Assembly: GCA_023666275.1 (NCBI GenBank)
Contig: JAMPCJ010000005.1
Location: 1 to 64,000, forward strand
DNA: 64,000 nucleotides
From: Treponema brennaborense
Lineage (GTDB): Bacteria > Spirochaetota > Spirochaetia > Treponematales > Treponemataceae
Direction: 5' to 3'
Part shown: piece by piece, positions 17,201-24,856 of the stretch
Layout of the letters: each line of letters opens with the position of its first letter
How positions within the stretch are numbered: position 1 is the first letter of the stretch
Program-made: the position numbers and the translations under genes
Notes under the pieces: generated by a model
The model's input: only the letters and a program-made list of their open reading frames with translations
What the model was told of the DNA's origin: nothing
Databases searched by the model: none

Positions 17201-17798
17201 CGGCGTCCATGTTGCACAGATTTTTAAGGTTTTCGTAGTCCCATATTTCGATTTTCTGAATTTCATGGGATGTACGGAATCCGTCAAAAAAGTTGAGGAA
17301 CGGAACTTTTCCCTCGATTGCGGCGAGATGCGCCACAGGAGATAAATCCATGACTTCCTGCGGATTCGATTCCGCCAGCATGGCGAAACCTGTCTGCCGG
17401 CAGGCATACACATCGCTGTGGTCGCCGAAAATATTCAATGATTGGGTGGCAACAGTCCGTGCCGATACATGGAATACTGCGGGCAGTTGTTCCGCCGCGA
17501 TTTTGTACATGTTCGGAATCATCAGCAGAAGTCCCTGCGACGCAGTGAATGTTGTTGTCAGTGCGCCTGCCGCAAGCGAACCATGAACTGTTCCGGCCGC
17601 TCCTGCTTCCGACTGCATTTCGACGACTTTTGTCTGTGTGCCGAAAATGTTTTTCAGCCCTGTTGCCGACCATTGGTCTACAAAATCAGCCATCGGCGAT
17701 GAAGGAGTGATGGGATAAATACCGGCTACTTCGGTAAACGCGTACGCAACATGCGCTGCTGCCTGATTGCCGTCCATCGACTGTTTTTTTCTGGACAT
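14259..17798 (-). CDS. nifJ: Pyruvate:ferredoxin (flavodoxin) oxidoreductase
   Basis: A 1179-aa single-chain PFOR that converts pyruvate and CoA to acetyl-CoA and CO2 while reducing ferredoxin, the central energy step of many anaerobes. Domains in order: pyrimidine-binding domain I (AYAFTEVAGIYPITPSSPMA), the gamma and EKR regions (GDGTVGANKDSTK), two [4Fe-4S] motifs (CIQCNNCAFVC near 697; CMGCGECVTVCP near 755), and the TPP-binding domain (GCAGCAETSYARLITQLFG; GGDGWAYDIG). The C-terminal extension of the dimeric enzymes is present. AGGAGG precedes the ATG. Reduced ferredoxin probably feeds the hydrogenase encoded just upstream. Confidence 0.97.
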   Translation of the reverse strand: MSRKKQSMDGNQAAAHVAYAFTEVAGIYPITPSSPMADFVDQWSATGLKNIFGTQTKVVEMQSEAGAAGTVHGSLAAGALTTTFTASQGLLLMIPNMYKIAAEQLPAVFHVSARTVATQSLNIFGDHSDVYACRQTGFAMLAESNPQEVMDLSPVAHLAAIEGKVPFLNFFDGFRTSHEIQKIEIWDYENLKNLCNMDAVKAFREHALNPEHPAMRGSHENGDVFFQHREACNPIYDALPATVEKYMKKVNELLGTNYDLFNYYGAPDADRVIVAMGSLCDVAEEVIDYLTKQGEKVGLIKVRLYRPWVSEKFLEILPKTCKKLAVLDRTKEPGALGDPLYLDVVTTLHEAGLNNIVLSAGRYGLGSKDTPPSSVFAIFKELEKDAPKPRFTVGIVDDVTNLSLPEIKPAPITSAEGTVECKFWGIGGDGTVGANKDSTKIIGDHTEKYIQAYFQYDSKKTGGITISHLRFGDKPIRSPYYINQADLVACHNQSYIVKGYKMVQDVKKGGTFLINCQWNDEELDKHLPAESKKYIADNNIKVYTVDAVDLAGKIGLGKRTSTVLQSAFFKLANVLPIDEAVSYMKEKVVAKFSKKGQDIVDMNCKAIDAGVNALHEVKIPASWANPAPDAAKPALSGEAKTVAMVEKLMNPIALMDGDSLPVSAFKDIADGQFELGASAYEKRGTAVLVPKWDAAKCIQCNNCAFVCSHATIRPYLLNEQEIKAAPAGLVAVETKPKASQYKYTMSVSPLDCMGCGECVTVCPTKAIEMVPQESRSEEQPVFNYLVANVGKKTDADINDLTPKGSQFNQPLLEFSGSCAGCAETSYARLITQLFGEHMYISNATGCSSIWGGPAATCPYTINKDSKKGPAWSNSLFEDNAEHGLGMYLGQKYIRDSLIAKLEEIAASDKARDGLKDAIAKFIATKDSTIDNAEPCKALIAELEKCTCGCANEILEKKEYLSKKSVWIMGGDGWAYDIGFGGLDHVLASGENINVMVFDTEMYSNTGGQASKASNIGEVCQFAAAGKDIGKKSLAEIAMSYGYVYVAQIALGANPAQAVKAIAEAEAYNGPSLIIGYAPCELHGVKGGMNHCQNEMKKAVASGYWNLFSFNPALKAEGKNPFTLSSKAGDGTYQDFLANETRYSALTRKFPDRASVLFQKNEEAAKARFEHLQKLIELYK

Positions 17799-17842
17799 AT
17801 ATCCTCCTAAAAAATAACCAAAAGTAAATACATACTCTTTTT

Positions 17843-17871
17843 AGAATACAGCTATAGTGATTTTCTTGCAA
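17843..17871 (-). promoter_or_regulatory. Promoter of nifJ
   Basis: TTGCAA (17866-17871), 17 nt spacer, TATTCT (17843-17848), then about 37 nt of leader ending in AGGAGGATAT before the ATG. Confidence 0.6.
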
Positions 17872-17904
17872 GGGCAGTAATATTCTGTATTGCCATTTCT
17901 TTTC

Positions 17905-17946
17905 GTGCGGAGTTCCCGTCTGGTTTGCAAAACGGAAATTCCGCAC
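17905..17946 (-). terminator. Stem-loop after the hydrogenase gene
   Basis: GTGCGGA (17905-17911) pairs with 17940-17946, and the stem continues inward with one mismatch. It begins 16 nt after the hydrogenase stop. On the minus strand no T-run follows, so it is a weak terminator or an mRNA-stabilising hairpin. Confidence 0.4.
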
Positions 17947-17961
17947 ATTTTTAAGATGCCG

Positions 17962-19431
17962 CTATTCTTTTACAGACTGAATTCCTGCCTGCACATATTT
18001 TTTTAACTGAACTGCGGCAACTTTCGGGTTTGTAACGACGCAGGGACCGGCGATGCATCCGCCTTCGCACGCCATTACTTCAACCAGATTCGGCGTTTCC
18101 GGCGTGTACGGCAGTTCTCCTGTTTGGATTTTTCCGTAATTCGCAAGCTGTTTCAGTCCGGCTTTGTCAAGTCCGTTTATTACTGCGGGTTTGAGTATCG
18201 CCGGATTTTTCAGCCTGATGCGCACGGCTTCCGCGACTCCGCCCGACGCCGCGAAATTGCGTCCGGAAGCGGTCGGAACGACATTCATAGCTTCTGCTTG
18301 TTCTTGTGCTATGTCTATTCCATGTGCCACAAACATTGCGCCTATTTCTTCTCCGGAAAGAACGTAATCGACAAATTCATCATCCATGCCTTCCCTTCGT
18401 TTGGCAAGACACGGTCCGATGAACACGGCAACGCAGTCGGGGTCTGCTTTTTTTGCCAATTCGGCAGTGTAATGCATCGGGCTTCTTGTATCGGAAACAC
18501 ACGGACTTAGGGCCGGAACATGAATATGCACTGCGCGGACATACGCGGAACAGCAGGATGTGGTCATCAGTTTGTCGCCTTTTTCCATTCGTTCCTCGAA
18601 TTCCGACGCTTCTTTGTCTGCCGTTATGTCAGCCCCGATTGCGACTTCCCATACTTTGCTGAATCCGCATTTTTTCAGTGCGCTTTCCAATTGTCCGGGA
18701 GCGGCGCGGAATTGAGCAGCAATGGCAGGTGCGTACATTGCAACTACTTTTTTGCCGTCTTGAATGCGTTTCATGACATCTACCATTTGGTTTTTATCCA
18801 TCATTGCGCCGAACGGACATTCGCGCATGCAGTTTCCGCAGAAAATACATTTGTCATAATCTATGCGTTCTTTGCCGTTGGCGTCTTTTGAAATGGCACC
18901 GACCGGACATGCTTCTTCGCAGGGAACGGGAATTTTTATAATGGCATGATACGGACAGTTCTGCATGCACAAACCGCAGTTTATGCAGGTTTCGTTGTCA
19001 ATGGCGGCGCGTCCGTTTTTTATTTTGATGGCTTTTTTGCCGCAATTCATTATGCACGGGCGGGCAAGACATGCCTGACAGGCATTTGTTACCATATAAT
19101 GAGTGCGGACGCAGGCATTGCAGGCATCGTCAAGTACCGTCAGCATGGGCCATGTCGGTTTTTCCCGCGTAAGTGCTTCGTGTGCAAATTCCGCAAGTTT
19201 TTTTTCGTCGTCGTAATCTTCGACACTGCATCCGAGCCGCGCCATTACCCGCTGGCGCAGAATTTCCCTGTCATGATAAATGCAGCAATGCCAAGGTTCT
19301 TTGCCGCGCGGCGCCATTTCCCGCGGAATGTAATGAACGCCTTCTTCGAGTTTGCCTTCAAGCTGAAGTTTTGCGATCCGTACCAAGATTTCCCGTTTTA
19401 CTTGAGCCGCATTATTGTTTATATTGAGCAT
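17962..19431 (-). CDS. Monomeric [FeFe] hydrogenase (group B-like)
   Basis: A 489-aa ferredoxin-linked hydrogenase that would make or use H2. An N-terminal conserved region (KLQLEGKLEEGVHYIPREMAP) and a Cys-rich part (CNACVRTHYM, CQACLARPCIMNC) precede two ferredoxin-type clusters (CINCGLCMQNCP; CIFCGNCMRECP). H-cluster motifs: TTSCCSAYV (near 290; Ser replaces the usual Pro after the Cys pair), FIGPCLAKRRE (near 335) and MACEGGCIAGPC (near 451). The start at 19431 has AAGG upstream; a longer frame to 19596 is unsupported. It is last in an operon beginning at 22980 and stands next to PFOR. Confidence 0.93.
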   Translation of the reverse strand: MLNINNNAAQVKREILVRIAKLQLEGKLEEGVHYIPREMAPRGKEPWHCCIYHDREILRQRVMARLGCSVEDYDDEKKLAEFAHEALTREKPTWPMLTVLDDACNACVRTHYMVTNACQACLARPCIMNCGKKAIKIKNGRAAIDNETCINCGLCMQNCPYHAIIKIPVPCEEACPVGAISKDANGKERIDYDKCIFCGNCMRECPFGAMMDKNQMVDVMKRIQDGKKVVAMYAPAIAAQFRAAPGQLESALKKCGFSKVWEVAIGADITADKEASEFEERMEKGDKLMTTSCCSAYVRAVHIHVPALSPCVSDTRSPMHYTAELAKKADPDCVAVFIGPCLAKRREGMDDEFVDYVLSGEEIGAMFVAHGIDIAQEQAEAMNVVPTASGRNFAASGGVAEAVRIRLKNPAILKPAVINGLDKAGLKQLANYGKIQTGELPYTPETPNLVEVMACEGGCIAGPCVVTNPKVAAVQLKKYVQAGIQSVKE

Positions 19432-19466
19432 GTTGTTTTTCCTTAAAAGTAAATGGAATAAGCGAT

Positions 19467-19736
19467 TTACGCTGTCCCCTGAATTTTCGAAGCAAGTTCG
19501 GTTATTTTGTCTATAACAGTCAAATATGAAGCCTGCGGCATCAACTCTCCGTTTATCAATACAAACGGCGCTTTGCCGCATTCCGGATTCCGGCATTTTT
19601 CAAGACAGGTAAGCCCTTCTATTTCGACAATTTCTTTTAAGTTTTCGGGAAGCCATTCGTCAAGAAGCATAATTTCGGATGCTCCCATTACAAAACATGC
19701 GGTTCCTGTGCAAATTGAAACTTTGATTTTTTTCAT
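19467..19736 (-). CDS. Thioredoxin-like [2Fe-2S] ferredoxin
   Basis: An 89-aa protein similar to the NuoE/24-kDa ferredoxin fold. Cys9 and Cys14 (CTGTAC) and Cys44 and Cys48 (CLEKC) could hold a [2Fe-2S] cluster; a fifth Cys at 53 is close by. It is a likely electron carrier for the hydrogenase encoded 35 nt downstream. AGGAGA precedes the ATG, and the upstream neighbour is the SpoIIE-type phosphatase. Confidence 0.85.
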   Translation of the reverse strand: MKKIKVSICTGTACFVMGASEIMLLDEWLPENLKEIVEIEGLTCLEKCRNPECGKAPFVLINGELMPQASYLTVIDKITELASKIQGTA

Positions 19737-19748
19737 ATTGTTTCTCTC

Positions 19749-20972
19749 CTAAAAATAATGGATATGAACTTCTTTTAAATAAACGTCCTGAAGAAGCGCC
19801 GCGATTTTTTTTACGACGTTGCGGCGGATTTCCAATTCAACCGGCATATTCGGATCTTGATGCGCCTCGTTTATTTTGGTGCCTACGATGAATTGAATTC
19901 TGTCACAGTTCAAAAACAATTCAACCATTTTTGTCGCGGCATTTTGTTTTATATTTTCCGTCCGCGCGCCGGCTTGAAGCAATTCGGAAACGGAACCGAG
20001 CGTGATGATTCCTTCCGTTACCATGTCGGCGCCTTCCATTTCCGAGTACGGCGGAACTTTGGGATCGAAATCTTTCATCTGAACTTTTACGGTTCGGTGC
20101 AGTTCTCTGGAAATAATATTTGCGGTTGTTCCGCCGCAGATAATTTTATGACCGTTGAATTTATCGAAAACAGCCGCAATTTCATTGTCGCTTTCTTTGC
20201 GCAGCGGCGGACCGGTGAGAACAAGCAAATCGCGCGGTTTTCGGAAATAAATGACGCCGCATGATATATCGTCTTTTGCCGAGTATCCGTCGTGAATAAG
20301 CGCTTCCTGGACAACCGCGCGTGCAAGATCCCGTGCGCTGATGAACGGATGCTGCCGCACTTCGTCAAGAATGAACAGCTGCGCGTTCGGTGCGCCCCAG
20401 CCGAACGGGAATGCGGGCGTTCCCATGCCGGATTGTGTTACGCCGTCGGAAAAAAATATCAGCCGATCGCCGGGACGGGCTTCATATTGCGAATACTGCA
20501 AAAATGCCTGCCGTTTCGGCGCTGTTTTTTTGTTTTTTCTGACAATTTCCGCGAATTCTTTTATCGGTTCGATCATGGTTTGCTGCCGTATTAAAACATA
20601 CGGCGGGTTGTCGTATTCCATGATGCGGACATTTCTGCCGGATTCTATATCCACAAGCGTAAATGTGGCATAACTGATTCCGCGTTCTTTGCAAACAGGC
20701 AGCGTGTTCATGATGATTTCCGCGGCGCGTTTTATCGGAATATCCGCAGCAATGAATTTTGTCGCCATTGTTGCGGTCAATGTAGCAAGCACGCCGGCTT
20801 TTATTCCGGATCCGAGACCGTCAGACAGCGCGGTTATGACGCGTCCGTCGTTTTGGTTTTTTTGGGAAAGGAAAACATCTCCTTCTGCGTGGAGTTTGTG
20901 TTTGCATACTTGATAATGATCGACTTCTATAAATGTTTCGCGATTTGTTTCGGGAAAAAATGATTCGCTCAT
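19749..20972 (-). CDS. SpoIIE-type PP2C phosphatase with C-terminal extension
   Basis: A 407-aa soluble protein. Residues about 15-245 form a PP2C/SpoIIE phosphatase: metal-binding Asp in ITALSDGLGSG (near 50), RLIFFSDGVTQSG (near 170) and AKDDISCGVIYF (near 238). Such enzymes dephosphorylate anti-anti-sigma or related switch proteins. Residues about 250-407 are a further domain that I cannot name (includes ICGGTTANIISREL and VEGI-like repeats are absent). The start overlaps the stop of the hydS-like gene by one base (TAATG), so the two products are probably made together, with the sensor hydrogenase controlling the phosphatase. Confidence 0.87.
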   Translation of the reverse strand: MSESFFPETNRETFIEVDHYQVCKHKLHAEGDVFLSQKNQNDGRVITALSDGLGSGIKAGVLATLTATMATKFIAADIPIKRAAEIIMNTLPVCKERGISYATFTLVDIESGRNVRIMEYDNPPYVLIRQQTMIEPIKEFAEIVRKNKKTAPKRQAFLQYSQYEARPGDRLIFFSDGVTQSGMGTPAFPFGWGAPNAQLFILDEVRQHPFISARDLARAVVQEALIHDGYSAKDDISCGVIYFRKPRDLLVLTGPPLRKESDNEIAAVFDKFNGHKIICGGTTANIISRELHRTVKVQMKDFDPKVPPYSEMEGADMVTEGIITLGSVSELLQAGARTENIKQNAATKMVELFLNCDRIQFIVGTKINEAHQDPNMPVELEIRRNVVKKIAALLQDVYLKEVHIHYF

Positions 20973-22720
20973 TACTCTTCTGTTTCTTCTCCTGCGCTGA
21001 AAGATTCTATAATGGAATTAAGAATAGATTCCGTTTCTGCGGCATTTTCTCCGAGCAAAAACGCAATTTTCTGCACTACAGACAAATTCTTGTTTATGAC
21101 TTTTTTTGCCTGACTTATTGTACGATTTTTTCTGACTTGCGGCGCGGTAATGTCTTCAATAACGCATCCTGCAATTTCTTCTTTTTCGATTGCGAAAATT
21201 GAAACATGAAATATTTTCTTCCCTTCGTGAACTTCTTTTTCTATGACGTCGGGACCGTTCATTGCAAGCGCATCCGAAAATAAATGAGTGAAAGCTGCGA
21301 GTTTTGTCAGATCCGCGCCTTCCATTCCCGGTTTTGCGTCGTACATTTCTGTTATGTCGCTGCCGAGCAATTCCGCAAAATGTCTGTTGCATTCAACTAT
21401 TTGCAGATTTTTGTCCGCAATGACAACGCCTCCCGGAATTGCTTGAATTAAGCCGTTTGCTTTTTTCTGGGCAAGTTTTCTCATATAAGAAACGCACATG
21501 GTTTTTTCGGCACGATTATCAAGCATAGCTTCTGCGAATGCGCGGCACGTATCATATCCGCAGCTTGCGCAGTTTAATTCGTCTGCCGGCGTAAATTTTC
21601 CTACAAGACGCAATGCCGTGCGAATTTCTTCCGGCGTATGGCTTGCCGCCGGCACTGCCTGAACGGGAAGCGTTCCTGTTAAATCCGGCATTTGTTCTGT
21701 TTCTGATAACTTCAATGTATCTTCCGCTGTTTCTGCATAAGAGATAATTTGCACCCGTTTCACCGCGGCGGAATTATTTCTTGCGCTTCCGGGACCGTTT
21801 ATGCAGCCGCCCGGACAAGCCAGCAATTCTATGAAAAGCGGCGAGGTCAATTTGTCATTGTCGAGGTTTTTCAAAATATTGGGAATTTCATCAATTCCGG
21901 CTGCTGCCATAGCGCGGACATTTTCTGTTTTGTTGTATTTTTTGAACGCCGCTATCATGCCGCCGTCAATAGGATACAGCGATCCTTTTGCGGCGCGCTG
22001 CGGAATAAAGCATGAATCCGCCGAGTCTGCGTGCACGGTTGCCGGCGAAATGTCCGCTTCCGAAAACCAGCGGCGCATATCATCAAAAGTCAGTGCGACA
22101 TCAATGGTTTTCCAAATGTCTGCTTCCCGCTTTTTGGCGATGCACGGCCCGATGAATACTATGCCGATATCAGAGCCGTAAGTATTTTTTAAGTACCGTG
22201 CATGTGCAAGCAGCGGAGATGCACAATCGGTGATGTACGGCGAAAATTCCGGCTGGAATTGTTTTATATATTCCACTACGGCAGGACATGCCGAGGATAA
22301 AAATAATTTTTGCCGGGAACCGTTTTGTTCTGCTTCCGCAAGTTTTTCCGCGAGCATTTTTGAAACAAGATCCGCTCCGATGGCTGTTTCGGAAATTCCC
22401 CAAAAGCCAAGCTGCTTAAGTGCTGCCGAAAATTGCGACGGTGTAAAATCATTGAATTCGGAAACGAAAGACGGCGCAACAGACGCGATGACGCGCTTTT
22501 TTAATGTAAGCAGCTGTTTTGTGCGCCCAAGATCGTCCCGTACATGTTTTGCTTTTGCGGGGCAGTTTATGACGCATCGTCCGCATGCAATGCATAATTC
22601 CGGAATAATCATTGCGTGCCCGTTTTCCACGCGGATTGCTTTCACCGGACATTGCCGAATACATTTATAGCAGTCCTGGCATTCTGTTTCTGCTGTATAT
22701 ATCGGATATAAAAAATTCAT
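20972..22720 (-). CDS. HydS-type sensory [FeFe] hydrogenase with PAS domain
   Basis: A 582-aa protein. It carries two N-terminal [4Fe-4S] motifs (CQDCYKCIRQCP; CIACGRCVINCP), then an H-cluster domain with SSACPAVVEY (near 142), FIGPCIAKKRE (near 187) and LLACPGGCINGPG (near 297). A CASCGYDTC iron-sulfur motif (near 380) and a PAS domain (about 410-520; GGVVIADKNLQIVECN) follow. In the first motif Ala stands where catalytic hydrogenases have the proton-relay Cys. This architecture matches group C hydrogenases, which are thought to sense H2 or redox state rather than turn over fast. It lies directly upstream of the phosphatase gene and overlaps the preceding gene as TGATG. Confidence 0.9.
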   Translation of the reverse strand: MNFLYPIYTAETECQDCYKCIRQCPVKAIRVENGHAMIIPELCIACGRCVINCPAKAKHVRDDLGRTKQLLTLKKRVIASVAPSFVSEFNDFTPSQFSAALKQLGFWGISETAIGADLVSKMLAEKLAEAEQNGSRQKLFLSSACPAVVEYIKQFQPEFSPYITDCASPLLAHARYLKNTYGSDIGIVFIGPCIAKKREADIWKTIDVALTFDDMRRWFSEADISPATVHADSADSCFIPQRAAKGSLYPIDGGMIAAFKKYNKTENVRAMAAAGIDEIPNILKNLDNDKLTSPLFIELLACPGGCINGPGSARNNSAAVKRVQIISYAETAEDTLKLSETEQMPDLTGTLPVQAVPAASHTPEEIRTALRLVGKFTPADELNCASCGYDTCRAFAEAMLDNRAEKTMCVSYMRKLAQKKANGLIQAIPGGVVIADKNLQIVECNRHFAELLGSDITEMYDAKPGMEGADLTKLAAFTHLFSDALAMNGPDVIEKEVHEGKKIFHVSIFAIEKEEIAGCVIEDITAPQVRKNRTISQAKKVINKNLSVVQKIAFLLGENAAETESILNSIIESFSAGEETEE

Positions 22721-22980
22721 CAGTCAAGCTCCAACTCATGCCCCAAAAGATCTTCCAATCCTTCAGGGGAAACATCCGAATATAATTTTTCATTGATTCT
22801 TATATGCGGTCCCGATTTGCATTCCCCTTCGCAAAGACATCCTTTTACCGAAACAGTGTCGAATAAATTATGGTCGTCGATAAATTTTTGAATGATTTCG
22901 GCATTGTTTGCATTGCCCCGGCTGAAGCAGGAACTTCCCATACATACCGTTATGGATATTTTTTTGCCGTCTTGTAACAT
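22720..22980 (-). CDS. Thioredoxin-like [2Fe-2S] ferredoxin, operon leader
   Basis: An 86-aa relative of the protein at 19467-19736, with likely cluster ligands in VCMGSSCFSRGN (Cys13, Cys18) and GCLCEGECKSGP (Cys48 or 50, Cys54). It may bring electrons to the sensor hydrogenase encoded by the overlapping next gene. It is the first gene of the five-gene hydrogenase operon. There is no Shine-Dalgarno sequence; the promoter places its -10 hexamer 6 nt from the ATG. Confidence 0.86.
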   Translation of the reverse strand: MLQDGKKISITVCMGSSCFSRGNANNAEIIQKFIDDHNLFDTVSVKGCLCEGECKSGPHIRINEKLYSDVSPEGLEDLLGHELELD

Positions 22981-22986
22981 ACGGCA

Positions 22987-23015
22987 ATTCTATAAATAAT
23001 TATCAATTAGGTCAA
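22987..23015 (-). promoter_or_regulatory. Leaderless-type promoter of the hydrogenase operon
   Basis: TTGACC (23010-23015), 17 nt spacer, TAGAAT (22987-22992), 6 nt, ATG at 22980. It is one of the clearest examples of this arrangement in the window. Confidence 0.75.
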
Positions 23016-23053
23016 TGCAAAAAATATCAGTAGATAAAACCGGATAATTGACT

Positions 23054-23059
23054 TATAAT
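23054..23059 (+). promoter_or_regulatory. -10 element of the methyltransferase gene, leaderless type
   Basis: TATAAT lies 9 nt before the ATG at 23069; the -35 is weak. Confidence 0.5.
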
Positions 23060-23068
23060 TCAAATGTT

Positions 23069-23803
23069 ATGGAATATATAAATAATATAATAGAATATTT
23101 CGATGAATTATATCCGGTGCTGCCGGAACAGCGCCGGTTTTATAATACGCTTGCATCAGCGTATCCCATGCCGGTAAAATTTTTGCGGATAGGCTGCCGG
23201 ACGGGCGCGCTTGAACATCAGCTCGCGCAGGATGGTCATGATGTTACCGGCATTGAAATGTCAAAAGAACTGCTGGATGTTGCGTCCCGCCGCCGCCGCT
23301 TGCCGAATATGGCAGTCCGTTTTTTTCAAATGGCAACGCTGGATATGACGCGCTTCCTCGGAAAGAAATTTTATAATGTTATTTCATGTCTTGATGATGC
23401 GCTGATTTTTATTCATGATTCAACGCTGCTGCGGAAATTTTTTTATGACTGTGCACAGCTTCTTTCCGAAAACGGAAAAATAATTTTGCAGCTGCAAAAT
23501 TATTCGTTGTATGATTTCGGCTCTTCTGACACGGTACATCTTCCGGATAAAGAAAGCGTCCGCATAAAATTGTTTTCGCACATACGCTGCGCGGACGGCA
23601 ATTATCTGCTGAATCAGGAATTGGAAACAAGCAGAAAAAAACGGTTGCCGGTAATTTGCGATGAAATTGTTTTGCCGTTTTCCGTGCAGGAAATCGAAGC
23701 TGCTGCGCGCGGTGCCGGCTTCTCATCTTTCAGCTGTTTTGAAAATTACGCAAAAAAACCGTTTGCTCCGGAAAGCAGAACAGTTGTGTGCGTTATCGGC
23801 TGA
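23069..23803 (+). CDS. Class I SAM-dependent methyltransferase
   Basis: A 244-aa cytosolic methyltransferase. The SAM-binding motif I is FLRIGCRTGALEHQLAQDG (near 41-59), with the acidic GIEMSKELLDVA after it and ISCLDDALIFI as motif IV. The substrate cannot be told. It is divergent from the hydrogenase operon and convergent with ricT. The ATG at 23069 is chosen over 23048 because it follows TATAAT at leaderless spacing. Confidence 0.78.
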   Translation: MEYINNIIEYFDELYPVLPEQRRFYNTLASAYPMPVKFLRIGCRTGALEHQLAQDGHDVTGIEMSKELLDVASRRRRLPNMAVRFFQMATLDMTRFLGKKFYNVISCLDDALIFIHDSTLLRKFFYDCAQLLSENGKIILQLQNYSLYDFGSSDTVHLPDKESVRIKLFSHIRCADGNYLLNQELETSRKKRLPVICDEIVLPFSVQEIEAAARGAGFSSFSCFENYAKKPFAPESRTVVCVIG

Positions 23804-23907
23804 AGCGCTATTCATCGGAATCGGTGCTTTCAGCACAGCCCCTTGCGGGAACAAACCGTTCCGAGCGCATCAGGCTGAGATTTGCTTATTGTTTTTATTT
23901 TCAAAAA

Positions 23908-24840
23908 CTATTTTGAAATTTTCCATTTTCCGTCTTTGTGAATAAGCCGCGATGCAGGAATTTCAAGCAGGCGCCCGTCTTCTCCGAGAATTTTTATTGC
24001 CGCAGTTAACGGGTTTACTTCGGTTACGCGAAATTCCGTGTTATCGTAATGCAGCTTCAGCCCTTCCGCCGGCAGTTTTTTGCGCGCTTCGGCGTAGCAG
24101 TCATATTCGTAAGAAAGACAGCAAAGAAGCCGTCCGCATTGTCCCGATATTTTCATGGAATTAAGAGAGAGATTTTGGTCTTTCGCCATTCTGATTGAAA
24201 CAGGACGCAGCCTGTCGGAAACCGAATGGCAGCAGTACGGTCTGCCGCAAACGCCCAGCCCGCCTGTAATGCGTGATTCATCTCTTACGCCGATTTGGCG
24301 CAGTTCTATGCGCATTTTAAATACGGAAACGAGATCCTTAACCAATTCCCGAAAATCAACGCGGTTATCCGAGCTGAAAAAAAACAGTATTTTTTGTTCT
24401 TCAAGCAGGTAATGCGTGGAAATAAGTTTCATTTCCAAATGATGCGCTTCTGCTTTTTCCTGAAAAATCTTGAATGCGCTTTTTTCTTTTTCTTTGAAAC
24501 TTTTCGCGCGCTCTAAATCGCCGGAAGTCGCTTTTCTGTCTATGTATATTATGTCGCACGGACGGATGCTTAACGGAACTTTCGCCTGTCCTTTTACAAG
24601 CGCAATGTCTTTGCCGTATCTTGTCGGAATAATGACATAATCGCCCGGTGCAAGCGAAAGCTGATTTTTTGACGCGGCATATAAACTTTCGAATGAATAT
24701 TCAAGCTGAATTTGATATAAAGGCTGCGGAAATTCAAAAGTTTCATGGGCGTCAGCCGCAGGTTCCTGAACATCATCTTCCAAGGAATATAGATTTTCGG
24801 AATTCTCTTTTTCTATGTCGTTTTCAAAAACTTCACTCAT
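23908..24840 (-). CDS. ricT: RicT/YaaT (PSP1 domain) protein
   Basis: A 310-aa PSP1-domain protein. In Bacillus RicT (YaaT) works with RicA and RicF in RNase Y-dependent RNA maturation. Diagnostic Cys-rich signatures are GVCGRPYCC (near 198) and SGQCGRLLCCLSYEYDCY (near 233). An acidic N-terminal extension of about 40 residues precedes the conserved part. It is the last gene of a four-gene minus-strand operon and follows yaaR by 16 nt, an association also seen in Firmicutes. Confidence 0.92.
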   Translation of the reverse strand: MSEVFENDIEKENSENLYSLEDDVQEPAADAHETFEFPQPLYQIQLEYSFESLYAASKNQLSLAPGDYVIIPTRYGKDIALVKGQAKVPLSIRPCDIIYIDRKATSGDLERAKSFKEKEKSAFKIFQEKAEAHHLEMKLISTHYLLEEQKILFFFSSDNRVDFRELVKDLVSVFKMRIELRQIGVRDESRITGGLGVCGRPYCCHSVSDRLRPVSIRMAKDQNLSLNSMKISGQCGRLLCCLSYEYDCYAEARKKLPAEGLKLHYDNTEFRVTEVNPLTAAIKILGEDGRLLEIPASRLIHKDGKWKISK

Positions 24841-24856
24841 GCGGCAATCCTTGTTC

